Origin: Cladobotryum mycophilum
Lineage: Eukaryota > Ascomycota > Sordariomycetes > Hypocreales > Hypocreaceae
Direction: 5' to 3'
NCBI GenBank assembly: GCA_036429605.1
Contig: CM071591.1
Span: 3,410,001-3,474,000, forward strand
Length of the DNA stretch: 64,000 nucleotides
Under the pieces are notes generated by a model. It had not been told where the DNA came from and searched no databases. It saw nothing but the letters and a program-made list of their open reading frames with translations. The translations under genes and the position numbers were made by a program. Every line of letters starts with the position of its first letter. Positions within the stretch are counted from its first letter, which is position 1. Positions 36,092 through 47,216 of this stretch are shown here, one piece after another.

Positions 36092-37733
36092 CTACATGGG
36101 GGAGGGGAAGCGACTGGGGTCAGGCTGGTCGACATTGAGAAAGCTGCCCCTACCTTGACAGTCTTGGAGGGTGGGAGGGAGGAGACCTGTCCAGCTATGG
36201 CACTCGTCTGTTCGTACTCCCCCCCGGGCTCCCTCCATATCCGTAGTAGGAGAGCCGAGCTTTGGAGGCGCCTTTTGTTGTTGTTTTTTTTTTTTTTTTT
36301 TTGGTATTTCAACCTTCTTCCAAGGCAGAAGCAAGGGAGAAAATGATAGGCGGCCCATCGTGAGACCTTGTCTCTGCGCCAATGGAACCAAGAGGGTATT
36401 ATTGGTCATGGTTTAGGGCTTGGTAGGTACAGGTATTCAACATTTCGGCTGGGACGCGAGACGCGAGAGACATTGGGCTCAGAGCAGAGACGGAAACAAG
36501 AAAAGAAAAGAAAAGAAAAGAAAATCAGTAGCAATTACCAATCCATTACCCCGGGGAAGCGACCGGTTTGGTGACGATCCGTCCAATCCATCCAATCCAT
36601 CCCCAGGGGGAAGGAAAAACATCTATTGATGGCTGCCTCCGCCGCCGTCGCCGCCGCTGTTGGGCGCTCGAGGTGATTACGCTACGGAGAGATTGTGACA
36701 TTACGTAGCAGCATGGATTGGGGGGCATATACATGTAATGAACGAGGGGGTCTGGGAACCTGTCACCAACAATGGCATGCATGCCCCGTGTTCTGTGTGC
36801 CTGTATTTGGAACAATTATAGAAGAATGATGGAGACCAAACTCTAAAGGTCGAAGCGAAGCGAATTGAATTGGAATCAATGGAAACCAAGTTGAAGACTT
36901 GTACGTGTAACACATTGAACTAATTGATTGGAGAGAAGGAGGAAAAAACTGATGTGCAGCAGCAGCAACACGAGCCATGGGGGGGACACAAGGGGTCGGG
37001 ATCTCGGGGATGAGCCAAATCCAGGGGCTGGGTAGCGAGGCGAACTACATACAGAACAGACGAGGTGGGTGGGTGTGATGTCGAAAGTAACCCTCACGAG
37101 TAGAGGCTGAGATCTGAGTGCACTCACTCACTCACTAACTCACACTCACACACACGATGCTAACACAACAGCCAAAGGAGAGAGACCAGACGGGCTTCCC
37201 TTTTCTAATACCACCTTCTAGCGCAGTTTTCACTCTTTTGAGACCTGGACCGGAGACGGATATGAAGCCGATGGATGGATACATGGCGCGGAGTACCTAG
37301 CCTAGAGTTGGTTGTTGGCTCTAGGAGAGGCACGATAGATTAGACGACGGGACGTTGACGGAATATGGAGGATTTGCTGTTTGTTGGTGGAGGACCATGT
37401 CATGGAACTAAAAGAGCCTCCTCATGGATAAGGGACCACTTACACACCACGCGCACCACGGTAAGGGGGCACGAGTATTCAATGTACTTGTACTCTGTGC
37501 TGCTCTGCTTCCAAGCTTCTTCGTGTCGTACCCTAGAAAAGGTTCCAGTGGTTATTCATGATGGAACGGACAACAACAAGACTGAGCCATGCGCCTGTAT
37601 TCATCCATGCCTGTGTATGTACATGTACATAGGCGAACCGAACCCAGCCCCACTGCGAGATGCGACAAAGACGCCAACCAAAAATGAGGCTGGAACCACG
37701 CTTCGGTATAACAATGGGTTAAAAGATAAAGTA

Positions 37734-37734
<1 letters not shown>

Positions 37735-37765
<31 letters not shown>

Positions 37766-37769
37766 ATAG
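37735..37769. repeat. (AATA)n microsatellite
   Basis: About eight AAAT/AATA units. A shorter relative occurs near 38146-38164. Confidence 0.9.
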
Positions 37770-38391
37770 ATGAATAATTAAATAAACGAACAATCAAAAT
37801 AACCAAGAAATAATTACATCATGACATGGTGGGAATATTGTTTGATTGGAAATCGAATGACTGTTAATGGAGCCCCCTCACCTTGTCTCCCTTGCAGTAT
37901 AATGGATCCATAGGATGATGCGCCTTGAACCGATATGCATACCGAACAAGGCCACAAGTAGTAGGAGTACTAGGAGTAGGAGTAGATGGCATTAATGAGG
38001 AACTAAACTGATCTGGTAACACCGAATCTACACAAAGTGCCTAATTGAGGAATATCGACGTAGTGGAGGGGGTTCTGGGGTGAGCTACAGGGCATGTACT
38101 TGGAAAAGCGACATGCATGATGAATAAAATAAAGAACCCAGTAAATAATAAATAAATAAATAAATACTCCTGGAGCCCATGTCGTGGAAAAGCAAGAGCA
38201 AAAGAGATGGAAGCGAGAGTAGTCCATCAGATTAAAGGGGGGAAGACGTGCCCTTGCATCATTTTGATCGTCGACCAAGCAAGAAAAATACCCTGTCTGC
38301 CTTGTCTGCCTGTCTGTCTGTCCCTCTGTCTGTCTGTATTTGGCTTTCCCAGCAGCTGCACGTGTATGGACCTACCTGTATGTACTCCGTA

Positions 38392-38401
38392 TGCCATGGA
38401 T
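38392..38401 (+). repeat. Intergenic 10-mer GTACTCCGTA, copy 10
   Basis: Preceded by TACCTGTAT and followed by TGCC. Confidence 0.6.
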
Positions 38402-38438
38402 GCCCCCATGTTCATGGAAAAGATGGATACCTGCCTGA

Positions 38439-38463
38439 AGCTGTAGCTGTAGCTGTAGCTGTA
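38439..38463. repeat. (AGCTGT)n hexanucleotide repeat
   Basis: Four tandem hexanucleotide units, followed by an ATGCATGTATGCATG-type alternating stretch. Confidence 0.85.
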
Positions 38464-38593
38464 ACATGCATGTATTGCATGTATGTACTATATGCACAAG
38501 GAATGGGAGCTCAGCTGCAGTCTGCGTGGATTGCATATGCCATCCTTATGTAAGGGGAAGCTTTCTAGGACAGACAGCAGCCAATTGAAACGG

Positions 38594-38596
<3 letters not shown>

Positions 38597-38627
<31 letters not shown>
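38597..38627. repeat. (GA)n microsatellite
   Basis: About fifteen AG units, then a long A/G-only tract to about 38790. Confidence 0.9.
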
Positions 38628-38630
<3 letters not shown>

Positions 38631-40552
38631 CAAGAAAAGAAACAAACAGAAGAGAAGAGAAAACTACTGAAAGTCGGGCACCAAAGAAAGGAAAGGAAAG
38701 CAAGCAAAAAAAAAAAAAGTACAAGTAAAAACTGAGCAGTCAAAATAAGAAAAGGAAAAAAAAAGAAAAGAAAGGAAAAGAAAGCTCTGGCCAATGCAAC
38801 GACACAATGTGCAAAAAACTGAACAAACAAACGTGCACACACACCAGACACGCACAATCATGAGTCCACGTAAGTAGCATCTCTCATACGCCGCCACTAA
38901 AAGGGAAGAAAAAGAGAAGAGAAAACAAATGTGATTTGCAAATCAATCAATCCATCAGTTCAACGGAATCAGCCCCTCGTAGTGCATGCATACATAGAAG
39001 CACTGCACCCTCCAGTTTGTTCTGTTTTTCTGTTATGCAATGAAGATACAGAGTGCACCCATCCCATACCTCCAGCTACAGCTACAGGCTACCTACCTAC
39101 TAAGTACTTTACCTACAGGCTACCAGCGGCAAGTGACTCCACCCAACCTCCTGTCTGGCCACTGAGACGGCCGGCGCTTTTTCTTTTTTCTTTTTCTTCT
39201 TCTTCCATTTCTTTGGCTGCTGTCGTTTGCTTGTTTGTTTGCTTGCTTTGCTTGTTTGCTTTGGTCTCTCTCTCTGGTGTGCTGCAGGAGGATACTTGTA
39301 GAAGGGGAGGCTACGTAGGCTGCCAAGGCGTCTCCATAGTTGACGTATCTCTCTTTTCTTTTCCTCTCCCTACCTATCAGTTTTCCTTTTTCTCCTCTCT
39401 TTCTCTCTCTCTCTCTCTTCTAGCTCTTCTTCTTTTTTCTCTCTTTCTCCCTGCGGGACTCTCCATCCATCCATCCTCTCGCCTTTCTCCGGCGTCTGGC
39501 TCACTCAGGGGACCAAGCAGGGGACCAGCCACTACCAAAGTGCGCTACACCACCCTTCTGGACTCGTTGACGTCCTGGGTTTAGTGAGAGCCCACCAGAA
39601 CCTGCTAGCCACCACCTGGGCACCCGGGGGGGGGGGCACTCCAACCACTGCACACTGCACCGAGAATGGTCCAGTGCACCGCCAGAAGCAACCTTTTGGG
39701 CACGCCCTCCCTCTCCAAGCAAGCCCGGGCCCCAAGCGCTTCCACTCACGGCCACCCCCAAAGGTCTACGGGTCCATCCCATAAGGTACAATGTAGTAGG
39801 TAGCCCTGGAGCCCTGGAGGTACATGTCCACTGTAGGCAGTAGGCAGTAGCAGCTAGTAGTACTTGTAGTCTCCCAAAAGAAGGGGGCCCCTACGCCCTT
39901 CGATCGTCCAATCCCAGCTTCTTGTCTCTCCCCCCAGTCCAGTCGTCCCAGTCCTCGCAGTTCTCCACACAAACTGCACAAACCTTCCACCCCCCTTTCA
40001 CCCTTTCACACCCCCTTCTCCGTTTCTTTGCGTTGCTTGCCTTGCCTTGCTTGTCTACCCGTGGACCTTGTACTTCCATGCATGCATGTACGTACCTCCT
40101 TTGGTGCTACTGCTCTTCTTGGGTTCCTCCCAGCCAGCCAGCCAGGCCGAGTCAATCTCTCTTCTCGTCCATCTCTATCTTCAATCTTTCCGCCTTCTCA
40201 TCTACTACCCGCTTCTACAACCCTCTTCAAATTCTCTACCTCTCTTCTCACGCTCTCTCTCTTTCTCTCCCTTTTTCTACTCTTTCTGCCCTTTTGCCGC
40301 AACTTCTCAATCCCCGCCATCTCCATTTCTGTTCCTCTATTTTGTCCTCAAGGGCCCTGTTTCAACTGCGGCAAAGGAAGATCCTGGTGCCAGACTTTTT
40401 TTCCTCCTCCCCTTATCGACCAACACTACGCTCTCTTCCATCGCGCGAGCCAAATTTTTTTTCCTTCTCCCACTCCAATATCAAGAGAGAACCGAGGCGT
40501 AGCCCCCTTAAAAGAGCTATCGAGCGTTTAGTATTGACCAGTGCCATTTACA

Positions 40553-41432
40553 ATGGCTTCAGCTACCAAGGTACGAAACCTCCGACGCTCGTGTCATACC
40601 GACCTTTCTTCTTCTTCTTCTATAGTGTTGCGCGAAGAGAAGACCCGTGTCGCTGACAAAACACCGCGTGTTCTAGTTTTTGCGAGAATACAAACTCGTA
40701 GTCGTCGGTGGAGGTGGTGTCGGCAAATCTTGTCTGACTATCCAATTGATCCAAAGCCACTTTGTTGACGAGTACGATCCTACAATTGAAGGTTTGCTTG
40801 CTCCCACTTCAACATGACCGCCGTTGACATGGACTAACCCGCTTTTTCTCTAGACTCTTACCGAAAGCAGTGTGTCATTGACGATGAAGTCGCCCTCCTC
40901 GATGTCCTCGATACCGCTGGCCAAGAAGAATACAGTGCCATGCGAGAGCAATACATGCGAACCGGTGAAGGTTTCCTGCTAGTCTACTCCATCACATCAC
41001 GACAGAGCTTCGAGGAAATCACAACCTTCCAGCAGCAGATCCTGCGAGTCAAGGACAAGGACTACTTCCCCATGGTCGTTGTTGGCAACAAGTGTGATTT
41101 GGAGGGTGAGCGTGAAGTTACCAGACAAGGTAAGTCGCATTACGTCCCTTCCGTCATCCTACGGTACAAGTTCTAACGGTGATGTCACTTTTTTCAGAGG
41201 GAGAAGCATTGGCGAGATCATTCAACTGCAAGTTTATCGAGACATCAGCCAAGTCTAGAATCAACGTCGACAAGGCTTTCTACGACATTGTTCGCGAAAT
41301 CCGAAGATATAACCGCGAGATGCAGGGTTACTCAACCGGCAGCGGCGGTGTCGCTGGCCTGAACCCCCCAAGCCCATGGATATGGAAGACGGTGAAGCAG
41401 AGGGTGGCTGTTGCAAGTGTATCATTATGTGA
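40553..41432 (+). CDS. RAS1: Ras small GTPase (RAS1), C-terminal frame broken by a one-base homopolymer deficit
   Basis: Membrane-anchored GTPase controlling growth, morphogenesis and cAMP/MAPK signalling. Exons: 40553-40570, 40677-40791, 40854-41129 and 41198-41432, with introns of 106, 62 and 68 nt. The first exon encodes only MASATK. The G motifs are complete: GGGGVGKS (17-24), effector YDPTIEDSYRK (from 39), DTAGQEEY (64-71, with the catalytic Gln68), NKCD and ETSAKS. In the sequence as given, the last exon reads past the hypervariable region in the wrong frame to a stop at 41488-41490 and has no prenylation motif. One extra C in the run of six at 41364-41369 restores the expected ending: an acidic stretch, a palmitoylation-type double Cys and a CaaX box CIIM, with stop TGA at 41430-41432 and 214 aa in total. 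I annotate that end as the real one. Confidence 0.93.
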
Positions 41433-43062
41433 GAGCCTTTGTAATAATCAGGAGGGGAGGGCTCTTACCGTGCCCGATTGGTCTTCATGATGCTGGGGCG
41501 TAATTCATGGTGAAAACGAGACAATCAGGGGTCATTTGTCACGGGTTCATTTTTTTCATAAAACAATCCGTGCATACAACACAACACAACACTACACTAC
41601 ACTACACACAACGCGACGGGACGGTCCTTGGACGACGATGAGCACGCACCTCTCAATGCATCGGATGGGGAGTAGGGTTCTGACTTGGGTCGCTTACTCG
41701 GACTTTTTTCTTTTTTCTTTTTTCTTGTTTCTTCTGTTTCAAAGAAAAACACTGCCCTGACAGTGGTTTTTTCTTACCGGGTTCGAAATTTGGCAGGTTC
41801 AGCTGTGTCCAAACGGATAGGCACGGTTTCTTGGTGGTTCTGGTCATGTGCGTTCTTGAAGCTCAAATTCTCAAAGGGGAACCAATCTTACAATGCTGGA
41901 ATGGGGAAAAAAGGCTGAAAAAGGGACGAAGAGAGACAGAGGGAGAGGGAGGATGTGGGACAAAACGATGGGAAGGAGAGGGGAGGGGAAGGGGACACAA
42001 GAAAGAGAGAAGAGAAAGAAGACAAGAAGAAAGGGCGTCTTTGCTGCACTATCGCATGTATGCAGATCTGAAGGCTTCGCGAGGGCCGTAAAATCCTCCC
42101 GCGTTGGACTGGAGAGAAGGGTCATTTTTTCCGACACCACAACTATGGGTCACACGCGCGTTCTTCCCTATATCCAATATTCATACCTGTAATTTCATTT
42201 TCTACCTACTGACCTAATTTGCATCATGACCAAAGTTTATACAGAGCGTTCTATAATGTCTTGCGAGAAATCTATCTATTTTACGTTTTTCAATGCGTCC
42301 TTTGACTCTTCTTTTCTTGATGGGTATCGTTATTGATTTGCCTCCCTCCTCTTCTCACCTCCTTTCCTCTCTTCTCTTCCCCTCTCTTCTCCCCTCTCCT
42401 CTCCAATCTTCCTCTTCCCCACCACTATATTTTTTGCCATATTGCTTTCTTTTTTCCTCCTCTTTTTTTTGTTTTGTTTTTCGCCCCTCGGGCTTTTCTT
42501 TTCCTTTTTCTCTCTCCCTTGACGTGAGGGAGTTGAGTTTGATGGCGTCACAGGTTGCATCTGAGACATACGTTGGTGTTGGTGGTGTGGATGGGGTGGG
42601 AAGAGAATGTGTGTGTTAAACGACGTGGCCTACGACATGGGGTTTTCGTGGAGGGAACTGATTTGACTGCACTGTTTCCCGGAAGTGCCGATCAGGTACT
42701 TGGGGGACCTCATGTCTTGTCCAGAATGGAAATGCCGAAGGGAGGTTTTTTTGTTGATGCAAGCTGATGGGGGGATGGGGGTCGCCTCTTTCCTTTTCTT
42801 TCCTTCTTCTCCCTCCTCCCTCCTTCTCAGGTGAGGCGTTGAAACCCACAATGGGGGAGGCGCAATGGGGGTAGAACTACCTAGTACCTTTGTTGCGGGA
42901 CTGGAGTGAATTGTAAAATCATGCCCCCTTTTTGTTGGGAAGGAGAGAGAAAAACTAACACTGTGGGAAAAAAATGTCAGCGGGATAAGACGAAGTCATC
43001 GAATTGCGGCCCGCGCAGTTCGGTTTCACATTACGTTTTGGAATCGGGTCAGTGTGAAAAGG

Positions 43063-43095
<33 letters not shown>

Positions 43096-43126
43096 AGGGA
43101 GAGGGGTAGAAACAGACAGACGCCTT
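41433..43126. other. 1.7 kb convergent 3' flanks of RAS1 and the cysteine-rich gene
   Basis: Purine- and pyrimidine-rich low-complexity sequence with a GA microsatellite at its right edge. The frames present are Ser/Pro/Phe or Lys/Glu/Arg runs with no recognisable protein. Confidence 0.55.
43063..43089. repeat. (GA)n microsatellite
   Basis: About thirteen AG units, then GGGA units, about 40 bp past the stop codon of the cysteine-rich gene. Confidence 0.9.
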
Positions 43127-46100
43127 TTAATTCCAGCTGTCCGGGGTTACGAAGAACCACTCCTTCCAGCCCTTCACCAGTTTGGGGGAGGTCTCCTGAT
43201 GAATCACCAGCTCGCTGCACACGAGGCACGCCCACGCCTTGTGCCCATTGGAGTTGAGCCTCCCGGCCTCGTCTGCGCAGAGGTTCGACTCGATGGCGGA
43301 CTTGTTGATCAGGCAGCCGGGGCAGGCGTGACGGCCGAATCTCTGCAGTCGCCAGGCGCGCATCTCCTTGGCGCGGTCGAGGATCCGGCGGGCAAAGTCC
43401 TTGCGGTGGTTGCGGCACATGCGCTGCTCAAAGAGCTTTGTGCCGCACGCGCAGCCCGTGATGGGCAGGGCGTTGCCCTTGAAGTCGATGATGCCGTTGG
43501 GGAGCTTCACGGGCCCCGAGATTTGGGGCTGCCTCACCGTCTGGCCGCGGACGACGTTGATGCCCGTCTTCTTGAACTGGCTGATGGAGCCCATGTCCGC
43601 GCTGACCTTGTGCGAGCAGTCGGTGCAGAGGTAGGCGCGCAGGCTGAGGATGTCCTTGGTCGATATGCCCAGCCCGTCCTCGGCGACGAGGTGCTCCCTG
43701 CTGATGCGGTTGCACAGGTCGCACACGCCCCTGCTCTTGGAGTGGTCCCGGCACTGGCACACCGAGTCGGCGGAGATGGGCGCGCCGCAGTGGACTTTTC
43801 GCCCTCCCGTGTGGGTGACCTCGCGGCACTTCGTGATTCCGGGCCCGCGCGGGGTCCTGGGCATCTCGGGGATGGGCTCGAGGATGTTCTTGAAGGCGGG
43901 CGGGACGACCTGCAGGCCTTGGATCATGCCGTAGAGGGTGAACTGGAAGGGGTTTGGCGGGGGCAGTCTGGGGGAAGGGTTCGATCCGTCTGATACGGGG
44001 GAGTAGTTGCGCGGAGCTGGTCCTGCGACTGCTGTTGATGTTGATGCTGATGCTAATGCTGGTGGTGTGAATATGGCCAGGGGACCTGGACGAGCAACGG
44101 CAACAGTGCTGGCATAAGCAGCAACATTGGTAGACATACGAGGCGCAGGCTGAGCCGGAGAAAAGAAACCGGCCGGGTCATCAATATCCATATTGTCAAA
44201 ATCTCCAGTCAAACTCGGCTCATCGTTGTCGAGCACAATCATGCTCGAATTGGGGAACATGCTAATCTCCGTACCGGGCGGTGGGTTGTATTCCGCCGCG
44301 CCAAACGGGTTCTGCGATATCCAACTCACCCCGTTGTCCCTGTACATGTCCTCGTCCCCATCCACGTCAATCACCTCCTGTCTGCTCACCGGGTTGGTGT
44401 GATAGTAGGGGAGACCGGGGGAGTGCCGAGGCCCATAAAGTCCGGCGAGAGGGCTCTGGTCGGGGTGCGGAAGCCCGAGGACGGGGTGGTGTTGCCTCTC
44501 TGGTGGCCGTCGCTGGCTAGATTGTTGACATTGTCGGCGACGAGCGCCAGTCTCGCCAGCGTGTTCCTGATGGCGGAATCGTAGTTTCTGTGCTTGCTTA
44601 TGGGTTGTGCGCCCCCCAGGAGGCGGTGATGGCGGCTGCGATGTGCGGCACGGTGATGTCGCTCGGTATCACCCCCTGGATGACGCTTCTCTTGTATGTG
44701 TTGGGTGGTTCCCCTCGGGGCTGCAGTCGTTCTCTGAGCTGCATGCCGAGCACGGCGATGGCTTCGGAGTTGTGCTTGTCCATCTTCATGGCATACATGG
44801 GCGCCGCAGGGCCGATCCAGTGCTCCAGCTTGGTGCCGTCCTTGACGTCGTTGACCCCCTTGGCGCCGTATCCCATGGCGAGGTAGTACAAGGCGGGAGG
44901 AGCCGGCTGGATCCGCCCGTTGATGCAGTTGAATCCCTTCCTCGTCGACCTAGTAAAGGAGTCGCACTTCTTCTTGTCGCTGTTGGAGCAGCAGGAGTCG
45001 CAGGGCCTCTGGTGGTCGCAGTTGCGCCCCTTTTCCACGCACCGGCCGCACGCCTGGAAGGGCTGGAAGCTCCCCATGCCGACGCGGGTGAGATTGAAGA
45101 TGGGATATACGACCCTTCTTTTGGCTATGGCTTTGCCTTTGCCCTTGTCTACTGCTTTGCCTTTGCCCTTGTCCTTTCTTTGCTCTTCGCCCTCATCTTC
45201 GCCTTCTCTTTCATCGTCCTCTTCGCGTTCGCAGTCGATGCCGAGTTGGGTGCACCGCTCGCAAGCGTACCCGGCGGCCGCGGCGTCGGCCTTGCACGTA
45301 TGCCCGTCCGCGACGCATCTCAGGCAGGGCTTGCGCCACTCAGTGGTGTCGCTGAGCTCGGCGAAGCCGTTGGGGAGCAGCTGCGGAGGGATGACCCAAT
45401 CCTTTGGAAGCCTCAGGCTCGCTGGGTGGGCAATGAGGATACCGCCGTCAAAGCAGCTCAAGTCGTTGGTCGTGCAGTGATGGCAGGGCTTGTCCCACGT
45501 GGTGCGGTCGTTAAGCCAGGTACACCCCCGATCAGACTCGTCCCTGGACCTCGTCACACAGACATCGCACTCGCGGCGGAACCACCTCCTCACGCCGGGA
45601 ACCGTGGTGGGGCGCTCGTCCATGGGCACACCGTTGGCATGGCACTTCTCGCTCTTGCAGTTGGTGCACGCATATCTCAGGATGGGATCGACGTCGCAGC
45701 TCCTGGCGGTGCCGTCCCGGATGCACTTCTCGCAGGCACCGGGCCAGTACATGATGGAATCGCGGCTACCGTATTTGCGCCACGTCTTCTTCGCACGGGG
45801 TAGCTCGCACACGTGGCCGGGCTTGAACCCCGAGCGGTGGTTGGCGCAGTTGGTGCACTCGATGAAGGCCCCCGAGCCGAGCCTTTTTGCGTCACACGCT
45901 GTGAGGTTGGGGTCGACGATGCCGCTGTCGGCCATCTGCTGGCAGAACTTGCAGACCCTGTTGAGATCCTGCTTCTTGGGGGCGGGGGCTGGCAATCTTT
46001 CGTCCAGATCGTCTTGCTTTCTCTTTCTATTCGAGGGCCCAGGGACAGGTTCAGAAACAGGTTCAGGCTCAGGCTCAGGGGCATCGTCTAATTCAATGTC

Positions 46101-47216
46101 TCCGTCGTTTTCTCCATCATCAGCGACTGGTGCTGCGGTTTTCGGTTGTTTGAGGGCAAACGCGTGAATGGCTTTGGGCTGCTTCATTGCGGGGGGACGA
46201 CGACGACGAGGGGCAGAAGAGGGAGTAGGCTGATCATCGACATCCATCATGTCTTCGTCTTCGCCCTCGGCAAGACCATTCTCATCCTCTGTTGTATCCC
46301 CATCTTCCGAGTCATCATTGCCGCTGTCGGCATCTGTCGTCTCTCCCGTTCCGACGTAATCTACTGAGGATGCGTCGTCATCGGATGGTACAGGGGCTAT
46401 CTTTTTCCCATTCTTTTTGCGAGCAGGAGGTTTGCTTGCATTGGCATTGTCGACTTCGTCCTTGGATAACACACGGCCTCTTTGTATCGCTTTATAGACT
46501 GGCCGATTGTTTTCATCGTTGTCTTCATCCTCGCCTTCAGGTGGTGCAGGAGCCTTCCTCTTTATCTTTATTATACGACGAGGCTTTTTGCTTGCATTGT
46601 TGTCGTCTTCATCGTCAGAGAGCACAGGAGATCTTCTTCTTTTCCCTGTACTAACAGGCTCCACGTCTTCTTCCTCCTCCTCATCATCATCATCGTCGTC
46701 GTCGTCGTCATCGTTATCATCATCATCATCGTCATCTGGCGCGGTACTTTTTCCTTGACGACCCCGAGGACGTTGAAGAGCACCCCTATATCGACGGCCT
46801 CGCACTGCGGGGGTGCCGTTATTTGCTCGGCTTGCGGTTGGGGCTGGAGTTGCTCCTCTCATCGCTCTATTGGCCGCGCGTGATGCGCGTGTCGACCTGG
46901 CGATCGAGGGAGAATCGTCGACGCCTCCCATCTGGACATCCCCACCATTGTTACTAGTCGAGGCCGTCGTAGCTCTCGTCCTTGTAGATCGGGCTCTTGT
47001 CCTTGCAGGTGGAGCTCTCGCTCTTGCATTAGTTGCGATTCTCTGTGAATCAGATGAAGGTCCAGCTGCTGCTGCTGCTGTACCGGATCGAGGCGCGCCT
47101 CTATATCTGTTTGGAATAGCATGACCTTTGGGATTTCGTTTTACTGGATGTCGCTTTTCTTTAGACTTATCAATCGCTATGACACAGTCTCCGCTGCCCC
47201 CGGGATTGCCGTCCAT
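43127..47216 (-). CDS. Large cysteine-rich nuclear-type protein with five tandem Zn2Cys6-like clusters (frame broken near 44611)
   Basis: I do not recognise a named family. From the start at 47216 the protein has a basic N-terminus with an AT-hook-like patch (QRPRGRQGK, about 140-150). Long acidic tracts follow (about 155-185 and 300-330), then about residues 420-752 with ten C-x2-C-xn-C units that pair into five Zn2Cys6-like clusters. Two fit the textbook spacing exactly. The frame stops at 44598, but one more G in the run of six at 44612-44617 continues it (SKHRNYDSAIRNTLARL). It then joins the next frame (43127-44389), which adds further CxxC motifs (CDLC, CTDC, CPGC, CLVC), by one of two routes. 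Either a 50-nt intron at 44340-44389 (GTGAGC...CAG) is removed, giving 1346 aa, or one extra C in the run of five at 44425-44429 is restored, giving 1363 aa. Two separate tandem genes is the third possibility, since the second frame has its own Met at 44347. The composition suggests chromatin or DNA binding; this is inference. Confidence 0.65.

Larger units (their letters stand above)
33519..40552. other. 7 kb gene-free region upstream of RAS1
   Basis: No conserved coding sequence or RNA gene recognised on either strand. It contains (AATA)n, (GA)n and (AGCTGT)n repeats, an 11-base G run at 39626-39636, two GTACTCCGTA copies and strongly AT-rich patches near 34320-34400. The last 650 bp before RAS1 are pyrimidine-rich, as is typical for a leader or promoter of an expressed fungal gene. 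Confidence 0.55.

Noticed and set aside
38931..39584. 217-codon plus-strand frame in the RAS1 upstream region
   Set aside because: Ser/Leu/Phe low-complexity translation of CT-rich tracts, with no conserved segment.
43199..43993. 264-codon plus-strand frame
   Set aside because: Antisense shadow of the same gene, with composition driven by third-position GC bias.
44607..45803. 398-codon plus-strand frame opposite the cysteine-rich gene
   Set aside because: Mirror frame of a GC-rich gene. Its Ala/Val/Gly/Leu-rich translation has no family signature, while the minus strand carries ordered Cys clusters.
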